Positions 1 to 11,599 are shown, counted from the stretch's first letter. The stretch: 64,000 bases of DNA from Palaemon carinicauda (GCF_036898095.1 NC_090729.1:63448132-63512131), one strand, 5' to 3'. Notes: generated from the sequence alone by a model not told the origin. Numbers and translations are program-made.

Positions 1-59
1 TTTTAATGAATATCTATTTTGAACATAACCTTTACTTACAATTTTGAAGATTAGAATAT

Positions 60-660
60 TCTTTGTAATTTTTATTTATTGTGAAAGGTTGTGAATTGAC
101 TTGAAAAGGAATTTTTTATGAATTATTTTTCGGTCGAGATCGACCCATCGAAACCTATCCATGGTGGTGAAATAATGATACCTTCCCAGGGTAGATTTCC
201 CAGTTAGCTCCTTCGAAGTGTCAACTGTTTTTTAGTTCTTTGACTTGTTTTGTTTGAGAGTTTAGATATAATTAAATACGATCAGATGATGAAATTAGAC
301 CTGTTTATATGTTATGGTTCGGGTTTGTTTTGTTGTTTATAAGTATTAGGTCAGGTCTACTGGCGTATTGTTTATCTAGTTTGTTTGTCCTTGTGTTGAA
401 CATTAGGTCAGTGTGTGTGTCAGGAGGCTATTGTTATTGTATTGGTTTATTGCATTTCTTATTGCATTTGTTTCTGGGTGTCTAATGAAGGGGTGTCTTT
501 CATTCAGGTCTCCTATTTTGTATGTGGGAATGTTGCTGTGTATGAGCGGAGATATATCTGTGTTTAGGAAAGATTGGTCTTCTGGGTGGTTGGTATATTG
601 TGCTAATGTTTATTGGACCTTTTTTGGTTTGTATATGTACTCTTAGCATAGCTGAGTTGT
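60..660 (-). pseudogene. Decayed LINE ORF2, endonuclease part
   Basis: Minus-strand translation of about 240-600 gives an apurinic-endonuclease-like tail: a YQPPRRPIFP segment, then SRPDLILINN, then TGLISSSD, which match the conserved 'PDLIL' and 'SDH' blocks of LINE endonucleases (catalytic Asp and final Ser-Asp-His; the His is changed here). Towards position 60 a FEGANWEIY segment matches the linker that follows the endonuclease in these proteins. The family enzyme nicks target DNA for target-primed reverse transcription. Several stops interrupt the frame, and the RT part would lie beyond the left edge of the window. The order with the ORF1 remnant to the right is correct for one minus-strand element. 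Confidence 0.55.
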
Positions 661-748
661 AAGTATCTATTAGCTTTTGTTTAATGCAGGTTTTGATTCC
701 TATGACAACAACTGCATTTCCTTCCCTCTGTGTGTTCCTTCTGTAGAC

Positions 749-750
<2 letters not shown>

Positions 751-823
<73 letters not shown>
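751..823. repeat. (TA)n microsatellite
   Basis: An uninterrupted TA dinucleotide run of about 73 bases. It lies between the endonuclease and ORF1 remnants of the left-end LINE. The apparent Ile-Tyr reading frames across it are by-products of the repeat. Confidence 0.95.
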
Positions 824-825
<2 letters not shown>

Positions 826-1239
826 TCCTCGTTTCGAGTATTTGAAGAGTTTAATAGTATTATATCTGGGTTTTATTTAATATATGTGTTTGTGAGGACA
901 TTTTTCCTTGATGATCATGCTTGGACATTGTGTTGTATAATTGTTATTTCTTCTATTATTGGGCGATAATTAGCCATTGTGTCTATTTTGGCCTTGTGCT
1001 GTTAACGCTTTTATTTTTGGTTTAACAGGTGATTCCTTCTTTTATTTTGTTATATTCCTCCACTTTATTCTTCTCTTTATTCCTATCACTCTTGTGATAT
1101 CATTATCTATGTTTTCTGCTAGCAGGTTTACTATGTATCTTTTTGAGAAGTCTTTATGCTTCCATGTAACCTTTGCTTGGTTGCTGCCTCAGAGCGTGAT
1201 TGCTCTTTTTCTATCTTTGGACTCTTTTGTTTATAGGTG

Positions 1240-2060
1240 TCATTCCTTTGAGTCATAGAGCTGTATGTTCAGATCCTCATGGGACACTTCTCTCTTCCTT
1301 TCTTTCTCTTTGGCCTTTCTGTGATGGCTCCCCTTTGTTTGTTCAGTATTGGGGGTTGCTGTTGTTGTTGGGATTTCATTGGGGGTTTCCTTTTGTTCTT
1401 CCTCAATTTCATCCTCAATTAATATTTCTTCCTTCTCATCAGACTCTATCTTCTCATCAGATTCCACTGCTGTGTCTTCTGGGGGCGTTTCGAGATTTCT
1501 ATTTGCTTGGTGTGGGAAGTACATTCCTAAGTGGGCAATGACTGCTATGTTGATATCTGCCATTCTTTTTTGAAGGCCATATAGTTTATATATTTCATCA
1601 ATGGTTGTCTGGGTCTATAGCTTCCTGAATATGGGCACTAATGGGGCCTGTGTAAGTTGTCATAATTGCCTTCTTGGGTAAGCCTTGTGTGGGGTTTGTT
1701 GTTCCTTTTTTGGGAGGGGGTGTTAATTGCTTGGGCAGCCTTGTTGAACAAGTCTGTCCTGTTTGTGGGGCTTTGGCCATTTCCCTGTGTTTTTTTTTTA
1801 ATTTCCTCTTTGATAAAGTTTTATTTTTGTTTTGTTTTTCCTGATAGGGCAGGAGGCTTGTGAGAGCCGCTGCAGTTTATGCACTTTGGGGTTTTATTAC
1901 AAGTTGTGTACCTGTGTCCTTCTTCTACACAATTGGTCTTCTTTTCGTTGGATCAGTCTTTTGCTGGATGGCTGTATTTAAAACAGTTGTAGTAAGTTGT
2001 TATTTCCACGAAGATCTCTTTTTCTATTGGGTCGTGGGAGGGATTGATTGATTATCAATT
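1240..2060 (-). pseudogene. Decayed LINE ORF1 with zinc knuckles
   Basis: On the minus strand, about 1860-2000 encodes a run of zinc-knuckle-like cysteines and histidines (YNCFKYSHPAKD, then NCVEEGHRYTTC, then KCINCSGSHK), the pattern of the tandem CCHC knuckles in ORF1 proteins of I/Jockey-type LINEs. A stop codon replaces one expected knuckle cysteine. Further downstream on the same strand, 1563-1240 is an open 107-residue acidic, Glu/Lys-rich stretch that fits an ORF1 C-terminal region. In the family ORF1 binds RNA and forms the ribonucleoprotein. The frame is broken several times, so this is a dead copy. It belongs with the endonuclease remnant further left, since both lie in the expected ORF1-then-ORF2 order on one strand. 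The family call is moderately sure; the exact clade is not. Confidence 0.6.
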
Positions 2061-2327
2061 AATGATACAATCTTTTTTGTCATATTGATAGTTTCATCTT
2101 TCAATCTTATTACTGATATCCTTTCCCATCGTAATTTCGAGAGGCTCGTGACTTTAATGTTTGTGTAATTTTCTCCAATTTCCTGTATGAGGACTTCGTC
2201 AAGGATATCATCAATATGTCTATCAATTTGATTAATTATTACGCTACGTTCTCCATTGTATTATGGGAGGAGGTCACTGAAATAAGGTTGATTTTTTTAG
2301 CTCTTCTTTTATTTCTGTAAAGATTGC

Positions 2328-2349
2328 AAAAAAAAAAAAAAAAAAAAAA
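2328..2349. repeat. Poly-A run
   Basis: A 22-base A homopolymer next to the left-end LINE remnant. It lies upstream of the minus-strand ORF1, so it is not that element's own 3' tail. It could be the tail of an unrelated plus-strand insertion or a simple microsatellite. Between 2060 and 2460 I recognise nothing else. Confidence 0.85.
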
Positions 2350-2460
2350 GGTGTCAATCATAAGGTAATGAATGTTTTGTGAATTACTTTTTCATTATGT
2401 TAGGATTTATTTGGGATTTACTTTATCATAATGTAGGGATTTCTTTGTGATTTGCTTTTA

Positions 2461-2850
2461 GTTTGTGACTTGGGAAGGCGGATCCGACTAGTGGCTGTGA
2501 CCTGAGAAGGCTTTTAACCTGGGAAGGGAGTCCAGGGCTTGCCCCCGGCTAGGTATGTAACCTGGGAGCTACTAGGTTAGGTTAGATGGGATTGTTAGGT
2601 TTTATACCATTTCACAAATCTCAAAAGTGTTAAATAATCAGGTTTGGCCTATTTTCAGCCACTTACATGAACCATATATTTTTCCAACTGGTTATCTTGT
2701 GCTTATTTTGCATTTTTGACCATTAATATTGCTGCAAATGACTCGTTTAGGATATTTCCCCAACTAAAAAATCTCTGGTTTCCCACTGGTGTCCCTCATA
2801 ATTGTATTTATATAAGGGAGTTCAAAAACTCATGCACGGGTGGTTTGTAC
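2461..2850 (+). repeat. Dispersed G/C-rich repeat unit, copy A
   Basis: This stretch starts with degenerate GTGACCTGGGAAGG units and a GCCCCCGGCTAGG segment, then runs through CTAGGTTAGGTTAG into an A/T-rich tail containing GGCCTATTTTCAGCCACTTAC and TTTTTCCAACTGGTTATCTT. The same tail recurs with scattered substitutions at 4858-5115, and its start recurs at about 55690-55810. The three sites therefore share one dispersed repeat. No coding capacity is visible. From 2850 to 3360 I see nothing recognisable. Confidence 0.75.
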
Positions 2851-3361
2851 CAATAATCATGGTCAGAAAAGCATGAAATACAAGATAGCAAGTAGGAAAA
2901 ATATATGGTTCTAAATTTGGAAATAAATTGATGTACTTCACTTAAGTTTCCTCTTGGAGATGTCATCACATGATGGTGGTAAATTTGAAACTGAAGGGGA
3001 AGGTGATAAAAAAATGGTTATTTTAGAAAAACATCCGGGAGCTTAGGAGGAAGTACTTGTAACCTGTTTATTGGTTTAAAAAAAGCCCCTGACAAATATG
3101 TCATTGAATATGCACAGAAAGCTTCCCAAACCATGGCAAAAAAAAATTGCACAATATGTCCCCTTCAGGCTCTCAGATGTACACAATGAACTTGAAGTGG
3201 AAAACATGCTTCACATTTTAATGCACCGATAGGTAAGTTATTATGCCAAAGCCCTTATTTAAACATATGGAGAAAAATACAAAACTAGCCAGCACGCGTC
3301 TATTTCTTATGACGAATTTCAGTTTCAGTAGAAATTATGGTATCATATATTTAACTTGAGT

Positions 3362-3505
3362 TATCAGAGCCGGTGTAATGGTCAGTTTTCCCACCATCTG
3401 AGATTCCCCCCGGGGGAAATATGGCCCAGGATATATATCCCCCCGCAGGAACTTTGTCCCAGGATAATAATCCCCCCTCTGGGACAAGATTCACACTTTG
3501 ATTGG
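3362..3505. repeat. G/C palindromic module, copy 1
   Basis: A 140-base segment built from small G/C palindromes (TTCCCCCCGGGGGAAA, TATGGCCCAGGATA, TCCCCCCGCAGGAAC, TTTGTCCCAGGATAATA). A diverged copy lies at 55523-55665 in the same orientation, and in both places a GTGACCTGGGAAGG repeat follows. It could be the end or internal part of a non-autonomous mobile element. Confidence 0.7.
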
Positions 3506-3900
3506 TGGAGGTAACCATTATTTTTTTTTTGTTTGCCATGGAAATCAAATTCAATGGGATTTCATAGAAAAGCTGCAGAAATTGCAAGACAATGAAGGGT
3601 TGCATTTAGGCAATAAATTGAGGTCACAACATATTGCCTGGATAAAAAGAACAATGAATTTTAAGCGTGCTGCTCAGTTTCTTAGTAAATCCGTATCAAA
3701 CCCCTTTCAATATTGCTTAGAAAACAAACTTGCTGATTTCAAAGGATATAAAGGAACAATCCAATTCTTTAGTATATATATCCTCAATTCAAGAAATTTG
3801 TCCAGACGAAACTTTAACTCTCCAAATGCAACAAAAAAATGTCTGTTTCTTTAAAGAATTTATGATGAAGGCTGAAAATTTTATTAGGATATTGGTATAG
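3505..3900 (+). pseudogene. P-element/THAP9-like transposase fragment
   Basis: The plus-strand frame encodes segments that read like the central region of P-element and THAP9 transposases: IQWDFIEKLQKLQDNEGLHL, then NKLRSQHIAW, then AAQFLSKSVSNPFQYC, then FKGYKGTIQFF, then LNSRNLSRRNFNSPN. In that family this region precedes or contributes to the RNase-H-like catalytic core. Only about 130 residues remain, with no THAP DNA-binding domain nearby and no GTP-binding region, so it is a fragment. It sits between the G/C module and the minisatellite. The second location of those modules (55523-55830) lacks it. The assignment rests on recalled motif similarity and is fairly confident. Confidence 0.65.
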
Positions 3901-4862
3901 TCCAAGGGGTTGTGACCTGGGAAGGTATGTGACCTGGGAAGGGGACTGGGGGCTTGCCCCTGTCTAGGGGTCGTGACCTGGGAAGGGGGTCTGGGGACTT
4001 GCCCCCAGCTAGGGGCTGTGACCTGGGAAGGTTTGTGACATCCGCTAGGGGCTGTGACCTGGGAAGGTTTGTGACCCGGGAAGGGGGTTCGGGGGTTTGA
4101 CCCCGGCTAGGGGCTGTGATCTGGGAAGGGGGTCCGGGGACTTGCCCCTGGCTAGGGGCTGTGACCTGCGAAGGTTTGTGACCTAGGAAGGGGGCCTGGG
4201 GTCTTGCCCCCAGCTAGGGTCTGTGACTTGGGAAGGGGGTCTGGGGGCTTGCCCCCGGCTAGGGGCTGTTGCCTGGGAAGGTTTGTAACCCAGGAACGGG
4301 GTCTGGGGGCTTGCCTCTGGTTAGGGGCTGTGACCTTGGAAGGTTTACGACCTGTAAAGGGAGTCTGGGGGCTTGCCCCCAACTAGGGGCTGTGACCTGG
4401 GAATGGGGTCTAGGGTCTTGCCCCCGACTAGGGGCTGTGACCTGGGAAGGTTTTTGACTTCCGCTAGGGGCTGTGACCTGGGAAGGTTTGTGACCTGGGA
4501 AGGGGGTCCGGGGGCTTGACCACGGCTAGGGGCTGTGACCTGGGAAGGGAGTCTGGGGGCTTACCCCCGGCTAGGGGCCGTGATCTGGGAAGGTTTGTGA
4601 CCTCCGCTAGGGGCTGTGACCCGGTAAGGGGGTCCGGGGGCTTGACCCCAGCTAGGGGCTGTGACCTGGCAAGGTTTGTGACCTGGAAGGGGGTCTGGGG
4701 GCTTACCCACTGCTAGGGGCCGTGACCTGTGAAGGTGGTGTGGGGGCGTGACCCTGGCTAGGGGCTGTGACCTGGGAAAGGGGTCTGGGGGTTTACCCCC
4801 GGCTAGGGGCTGTGACCTGGGAAGGGGATGCGGGGCCTTGGCCCTGGCTAGGGGGTGTGACC
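3900..4862 (+). repeat. G-rich minisatellite array
   Basis: About fifteen imperfect tandem units of roughly 45-75 bases, built from CTAGGGGCTGTGACCTGGGA, AGGTTTGTGACC and GGGTCTGGGGGCTTGCCCCC. Most units contain a near-perfect inverted repeat, GGGGGC-TT-GCCCCC, and several runs of three to five G. Unit length varies because the AGGTTTGTGACC sub-block is present or absent. Open frames across the array are repeat by-products. Confidence 0.9.
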
Positions 4863-5115
4863 TGGGAACTACTAGGTTAGGTTAGAAGGGTTTGTTAGGT
4901 TCTGTACCCTTTTACAAATCTCAAATGTGTTATATAATCATGTCTGGCCTATGTTCAGCCACTTACATGATCCTTATATTTTTCCAACTGGTTATCTTGT
5001 GCTTATTTTGCATTTCTAACCATTGTTATTGTTGTAAATCGCTCATTTATGACATTTTCCCACCCTGAAAACCCTGGTTTCCCACTCGGTTCCCCCATAA
5101 TCTCTGGTAACACAA
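4858..5115 (+). repeat. Dispersed repeat tail, copy B
   Basis: A diverged copy of the 2560-2850 tail: CTAGGTTAGGTTAGAAGGG, then TTCAGCCACTTACATGAT, then TTTTTCCAACTGGTTATCTT, then GGTTTCCCACT. It follows the minisatellite directly, as in copy A. From 5352 to 6036 no gene or repeat family is recognisable. Confidence 0.8.
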
Positions 5116-5216
5116 CTGAATTGGTATCATCTCCTTTCTCATCCATAGTGCTTCTTAGCATCAAGTGTACTTTTTTTTTTCATTTTTTGTCGGACAGTAC
5201 GTGAGAAAAGTAAGGT

Positions 5217-5358
<142 letters not shown>

Positions 5359-6036
5359 TGTTGTACTCATCCTGTTACTAGTTGATTATGTTTTATATGT
5401 TTATCTATACACTTTATCTTTACATACTTTTTCTATTCATATTCGTCTCTTGCATGACGTCTTTTAGTTATCTTCAAATGTTTTCCAATTCTTATTTCCT
5501 CTTTACACAATACATTTCAGCTGTCCCTGTCTTCTCTTCTCCTCTCCTTAATTTTTTTAATCCTATCTATCGATGCCAGATTTCCACAGAACCTCCTTTA
5601 ATGTCAGCACGAACTGTTAGATGATTCTTATTTCCTTAAGCATTGTATTCTAAGATAAATCATCTGCTAGTCTTGAATGCAATTTACATATCAATTTTGA
5701 CATTTGATTTATTTTCATCTGAGTTAATTCAGAATTCCAAGATCCAACAAACCTTGCTTCCTCAGTTTTTCATAATCCCAATATATTATTGTGTATTTCT
5801 GACAGTTTGGTTCTGTTTGGAAGCATATTTCTATGGAACCAACAAATTACTCCTTATATTCTTGCTAAGCACCTTCAAGACCTCTGCTTCTTCTACAGAG
5901 ATTAGTTCAGAATTTCAGATCTGACATGGCACGTCACGTTTGCCTACGACTACTTTTCTTTAGAAACCTTTCTGAATCGATTGTGTGGTGTGGGCTCTTT
6001 CTTTCAAACTGCCCATTTGAGCCCCAACCCTAGGAG

Positions 6037-6112
<76 letters not shown>

Positions 6113-6113
6113 G
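6037..6113. repeat. (ATT)n microsatellite
   Basis: About 25 ATT trinucleotides. The run forms the head of the dispersed repeat that follows; I recall ATT runs in this position in related decapod copies. Confidence 0.95.
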
Positions 6114-6775
6114 GATAAGCTACAAACCTAGTTGGAAAAGCAGGATGCTACAATTCCAAGGTCTCCAACATGGAAAATAGCCGAGCGAGGAAAAGAAATG
6201 AGGAAAAACTACAGGAAAAATTTAAGAACTATAATAACATTGGAATAAATAATTCATATATAAACTATAAAAACTTGAAAATAACATGAGGAAAAAAACT
6301 TGAAAATTACAAGAGAAAGAGAAACAAAATAGAATAGTTTGCCCGAGTGTACCCTCAAGCAAGAGAACTCTAACTCAAAACAGTGGCAGTCCATGGTACA
6401 GAGGCCATGGCACCACCTAACAATAGATAACATTGGTTTGATTTTGGAGTTACCTTCTCCAAGAAGAGCTGCTTACCATAGTTAAAGAGTCTCTTCTACC
6501 CTTACAAAGAGGGAAATATCCACTGAACAATTTGAGTGCAGTAGTTAACCCCTCAAGTGAAAAAGAATTTTGTTTTGTAATCTCAGTTTTGTCAAGTATA
6601 TGAGGACAGAGGAGAATCTGTAATGAATAGGCTTTACTATTCAGTGCATGTGCAGGCAAAGAGAAAGTGAACCGTAACCAGAGAGAAGAATCCAATATAG
6701 TACTGTCAGGCCAGTCAAAGGACCCAATAACTCTCTACCGGTAGTATCTCAACAGGTGGCTAGTCCCCTGGCCAA
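6113..6775 (+). repeat. Long decapod-type dispersed repeat
   Basis: The stretch begins GGATAAGCTACAAACCTAGT and continues through AGTGTACCCTCAAGCAAGAG, AGAGTCTCTTCTACCC and CTACCGGTAGTATCTCAACA. I recognise this as an abundant, long non-coding dispersed repeat of shrimp-like genomes, normally headed by (ATT)n as here. That recognition is from memory and could not be checked. No open frame of note is present. Its right end abuts the truncated 5' LTR of the Gypsy element that starts near 6860. Confidence 0.6.
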
Positions 6776-6859
6776 AGTACAGAATGAAACTGCAGCAGCC
6801 GCAGGGTTTCCTTTTTGACATCTTTGCCAGGGAATAGAACATGCAATTTTCCACGCCAC

Positions 6860-6957
6860 AGGCTATCTTTAATTTCTTTTGCTGTGAATATTTTGCAATG
6901 GAGATATGAAACCACACTGACTAGCATTTCCCGATCCCGCCTAGCCAGAGATCTAAC
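6860..6957 (+). repeat. Truncated 5' LTR of Gypsy element 1
   Basis: CACAGGCTATCT, GATATGAAACCA, CTGAC and CCTAGCC in this stretch match the 3' LTR at about 11840-11930, with many differences. The LTR start is missing. A tRNA-type primer-binding site follows at 6959. Confidence 0.6.
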
Positions 6958-6958
6958 A

Positions 6959-6970
6959 TGGCGCAGTGAA
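6959..6970 (+). promoter_or_regulatory. Candidate primer-binding site
   Basis: TGGCGCAGTGAA lies just inside the 5' LTR remnant. TGGCGCAGT is the start of the tRNA-Ser-type primer-binding site known from insect Gypsy elements such as 17.6 and 297; after nine bases the match decays. Confidence 0.45.
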
Positions 6971-7183
6971 TGAAAAGAAAAAGAAGACCAAAAGTAATAA
7001 CTGTGGCATGGCATGGCAACACTGCCGAGACAACCCTCATTTGCATTCCCCAGGGGCAGGATTGTAAGGACAGGAACCTCAGGAACCGGCATCAGGATAT
7101 CATCGGCTTCCGTGCTGCACGCTCACCACGTATTACAAACCCAGCTATAAGCCATCCAGAATCCTAAGGCTGAGATAACAGCG

Positions 7184-8104
7184 TTGTCACTCCAGGGAAG
7201 CAATGTACCCCAACCAAGGATCCCTTCGTCAGTGGCTCAGGGAAAGTGTGAGGTTGAGGTGTCCCCTGCAGCCTTCAGGTCTTGGAAATGGTCAATGGAG
7301 TGTTGGTTGCATCTATGCAAGTTGAAGTCTAACAAGGCAGTTCATCACATAAGGCTGCATTGTGTCCCAATATTGCAACGTTCCATAGATTCTAGGTATA
7401 CTGATGGCCAGTGGAGTGTCCTGTCTACGGAAGGGGCATTCGATGCGATAAAGCAAATGGTGGTAAAAGCTTCTAATCAAGCAGTAAAGTGGCTAGAGTT
7501 TTTTTATTTCACACAAGAGCCTATTGAGTCCTTCAATTATTATTTCATTAAGTGTACACAAAAGTCTACTGACTGTGCATTTACATGTCCTAATTGTAAT
7601 AATGATTTATCTAAATATGTACTTTTGTGTCAGCTCATGGTAGGCCTGAGTGATAAAGTACTCAAAGGGCAGGTATTACTATCATGCAATGATATTCGTG
7701 ATATCATGTGCAGTGCATTTGAGGCTACCCATGATGATTCCCTTCGTAATAGGGCATGGCTTAGTAGCTCCCCTAGAGCAGCTTCTGCCAGTGTATTTGA
7801 GGAGGAACCCGAGGTGGCAGCCACCCTTAATAATTGGGAGAGGAACACCCCTGTAAAAGTACAATCCTGCCCCTGTAGTAATTGTGGTACTCGTCATACC
7901 CCTGGGTATTCCTCATGTCCAGCGAGAAATATGACATGTCACATGTGCGGTAAACCCGGTCACCTTAAGAAGTGTTACAGAGGGCAGAGCGCCAGGAATA
8001 GCATTAGTGGAGTCGGACATAGTGGGTGCAGTGATGGCAGTTGTCATAGCGGCAGAGGCAAGGTTGCGGAATGGGTCATCTTAGCAACAAGCTATTCATG
8101 TTGA
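7184..8104 (+). pseudogene. gag: Gypsy element 1 Gag
   Basis: A 306-codon open frame encodes a capsid/nucleocapsid-type protein. Near its C-terminal third it has paired zinc-knuckle-like motifs, CPCSNCGTRHTPGYSSC and CHMCGKPGHLKKC; the second is a regular CX2CX4HX4C knuckle. The N-terminal part (for example FRSWKWSMECWLHLC) fits a Gypsy capsid. The protein would package element RNA. The frame is open, but pol downstream is broken many times, so the copy is dead. Protease should follow at 8104-8500, but I could not find a clear active-site motif there. Confidence 0.7.
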
Positions 8105-8569
8105 TGCATCCTTGGCCAACTTGGGAGAATGGTCTTATGTACAAGAGGTACCAGGCACTGGTGCTCAAGTTTGTGTTGCGGGACCTGCCATGCTTGTGAA
8201 TTTGAACATAAAACCAGCTAAGTTGAGGTTGAAAGAATGATTGCAAGACTTTGCCAACCTGCATCTGAAGGCACAAAACCCAGGAAGTATACTTTGTAAA
8301 GTCCTCCATTGATTTTTTTCTTATCCCTGGATGCTTGCAAGAAACTTGGTCTTGTGCCAGAAACATTTCCAAACCATGCCCCCTTCATGGACTCTGCCCC
8401 ACAGCAGCAAGTGCAACCCATACATTAGCTGCAGCAACCGATCAACCTGCGAGACCGTCGGCCATTCTGTTTCCCCCTAGTGGGGAGGATATTACCAGAT
8501 TCGAAAACTGGTTACTAGCCTATTTTTCAAGTACGACTTCCAACACTGAGAGAGAACACCTCACGGTAG

Positions 8570-10007
8570 TGGATGGGGAACCCAAAAAGTATCCAATTAT
8601 TACCTGACGCAGTTCCTTACACCTGCCACACACCTGTGTTAGTACCTAAACACTGGAAAAAGGAGGTGGAAGCCCAGTTGGATAAGGATGTCAAAAGAGG
8701 GGTCTTACAACGAGCTCCCACGGGAAAGCCCACAGAAAGGTGTTCACGTATGGTGGTCGTGGACAAGAAATCGAGGCAAACAAGGTGTACGGTTGACTAT
8801 CAAGAACTCAACGCAAGTTGTAGAAGGGAGGCCCACCATACCGCTACGCCCTTCGATGCGGTATCTAACATTCCACTCTGCTCATACAAGACTGTGGCCA
8901 ACACCTATTGGTGATTTCCTAAGGAAGAATTGGACAAGGAAAGCATACCCCTAACCACATTTATCACACCTTGGGGCAGGTATCAATACCGAAGGACAAA
9001 ATTGGGACATTGTTCTGCGTCTGATACATATACATGCCATTTCGATGAAGCCATTAAAGAAGTACCCAGGAAGTTTAAGTATGTGGACGACACAATTCTC
9101 TATGATTCAAGCATAGAAGGGGCCTTTCACCATATTTATGACTTCTTCGCAGTCTGTGCATATGAAGGCATAATTTTGAAACCAGAAAAATTTAAGTTCT
9201 GAAAGAAAGAAGTGGAATTCGTCGGGTTTGACGTCAGTTGGGACTCCTAAACGCCCTCAGAAGATTGTTTATCTGCCATCAGAAGTTTTTCTATGCCCCA
9301 AAAGCTCACAATATCTGACATCAGGTCATGGTATGGTTCCGTCAATCAGCTGGCCCCTGTCCTCATAACAGCACCCATCATGACCTCCTTTAGAGACCTA
9401 CTGAAGAAGCCCTCAGGCAAACAGGTCTATTAGGATGAGCACCTTCAGGAGAAGTTTTGTCAAGTGCAAGACACCGTCTACAAGTTGACCAAGGACAGCC
9501 TCACCTACTTTGAATAGCTGTGGCCGACTGTTGCAGTCACCGACTGGAGTAAAAAGGGAGTGGGCTTCGTCATCCTCCAACAATAGGGCAGTTTTACCTC
9601 CGTCCAGACCCCCTTCTGTTGTAGAGATGGTTGGAGAATAACGCTTTGCAGCAGTCGTTTCCTCATGCCCACCATGTGGAGGGGAAGCCCTTACGGTGGC
9701 CAAGTACTTAAAAAACGCATGATTATTCTTATCAGGCTACCCAAACTTAACCATTGTCCCGGACCACAGACCTTTGGTCATATTACTAGGCAATAGAAGT
9801 CTCGGCAATATCACCAATCCCAGACTATTTAGATTCGAGGAGAAGACATTATTGTATAATTTCAATGTTAAATACCTACCAGGCGAGAGAAATCATGATG
9901 CAGACTTCCTCCCTTCATTTCCGGCCCTGAGGACGGTGCCAGATAAAAATGATGCCAGCTTTAATGAAGAATTAATGATTGCTAAGCCAGCTTTAATGAA
10001 GAATTAA
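8570..10007 (+). pseudogene. pol: Gypsy element 1 RT and RNase H
   Basis: Frames scattered over this span encode successive Gypsy reverse-transcriptase blocks: VPKHWKKEVEAQLDKDVKRG, RMVVVDKKSRQTRCTVDYQE, the YVDD active-site block KYVDDTILYDSS near 9080, ILKPEKFKF and VEFVGFDVS. RNase-H-type blocks follow: VAVTDWSKKGVGFVILQQ near 9530-9590, and FNVKYLPGERNHDADFLP near 9860-9915. Stops lie near 8914, 9202 and 9248, and there are further breaks, so no working enzyme can be made. Domain order RT, RNase H, integrase is the normal Gypsy order. Confidence 0.8.
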
Positions 10008-10123
10008 TGATTGCTATAGTGTCAGCTATCACGGAAAACCTACAGGAGCAGTACACCATAGATGAAAAAACTGTTGAAGAGGTAGTCCTGGACGACCCAG
10101 CATAAAAGCTACTAATCGCTCGA

Positions 10124-11366
10124 GTGACTGCAAGGGATTGGAACCCAAAGAAATCTCAAGAAATTGCATATTTGTCGCCCTTCTACGCCATCAGAGAACG
10201 TCTTTCTGTATCTGCCGACCTAGTCACATGTTGCTTTAATGATAACTCCATCCGCCCTGCCATTCCCAAAGGGCTCCGCCATCAGATAAACGCCAACCTG
10301 TATGCTGGACATCAAGTCCTAGATACAATGTTGAGAAGAGAGAGATATTAGGTTTATTGGCCGGGCATCAAAGGCAGCATCATCATTCATGGTGTACATC
10401 ATTCGAAGCTCACTCGCCATTATTGCCAGCTGAAGTCATCAAAATGACCACCGCCCCAGAGTATTCCTTCCAACAGACTGTCATGGACCTGTTTCAGCTT
10501 GAAGAACACACGTATATGGCATATTGGGACAGGCTTACAGGCTGGCTAGAAATAACCCACTTCCCTAATGGCACCTGGTATGCAAAGGTCATGACAAAAT
10601 TTAGACATTACTTCACTCGATGGGGAGCACCTGAGCAATTGTCTACGGACAGCGGTACCAACCTGGTGAGGGGAGAAATGATGGCCTTCTACAGGAGATG
10701 GAGAGTAGACATACACCTATCATTGGCCCACTACCCACAGTCAAATGGGAGCCGAGGCCGCAGTCAAGTCCGCAAAGAAAATAATTAGGAAAAGTATAAC
10801 CGGGACTGGAAGCCTCAATCACGACAAGGTATCATTGGCCATGCTTGCAGTACCAGAACACGCACATAAGGGATATAAATAAATCTCTGGCACAATCTCT
10901 GGCACAATTGGTAACTGGGAGACAGCTACACGATGGTGTACTGACCACAGAACTCAACTATATTATAGACCACCACTGAAGAGAATCCATATGAAAAGGA
11001 GAACTTCAGGTACCAGAGAAAAATAAGAAGATAATTGAAAGCGGCACCGATAGGAGGCTAACACCCCTACAGCCAGACACGCACGTCAGGGTTCAAAACC
11101 AAGTGACTAAGTCCTGGGATAGGATGGGAATCATTGTCGAGCAACGACCTCATAGACAGTACATCGTAAGACTAGATGGTAGTGGGCATCCGTTGATAAG
11201 GAACAGAAGGCACCTCCTGGTCACTGAACTGCCTATCAATGAGACAACAGGATCCACTCCTACTGACGACGAAGTGGCTCATGAGTCTAAGTGTCCTCCA
11301 TCAGAGTTAGAGGTACGGCCTCCAAGGAAGAGAGAGGTCCCCATCTGGATGAACGATTATATATAA
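10124..11366 (+). pseudogene. pol: Gypsy element 1 integrase
   Basis: A zinc-binding-region remnant (LYAGHQVLDTMLRRERY) near 10300 is followed, after a frame change, by catalytic-core blocks at 10440-10780: FQQTVMDLFQL (first Asp), QLSTDSGTN (second Asp) and HYPQSNGS (region before the third acidic residue). The last open stretch, 11103-11366, encodes a C-terminal integrase domain with WDRMGIIVEQRPHRQYIVRL. In the family this enzyme inserts the cDNA. A frameshift near the third acidic residue and several stops make it a pseudogene. From 11367 to 11779 there is only non-coding 3' sequence. Confidence 0.8.
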
Positions 11367-11565
11367 TCCTCTTTGCTTTGTTTCTGCATTTATAAAATGA
11401 AAATATTTTTGGGGTTGTTTCACTGCACTTGGACGTGCATATATTTCATACTTGCAAAATTATATTTTGTATGAGATTTTATGTTGACGTTGCATTCACA
11501 ACTTAATTTTAGGGCACATCTTGCAATGCTGAAGTAATTAATGTTTAGCTTGATGTTATGTTAAT

Positions 11566-11566
<1 letters not shown>

Positions 11567-11599
<33 letters not shown>

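Noticed and set aside
4152..4716. Proline/glycine-rich open frames on both strands
   Set aside because: They are by-products of the G-rich minisatellite.
3900..4862. CRISPR-like array
   Set aside because: Units are imperfect and contiguous, without unique spacers of even length, and the context is eukaryotic.
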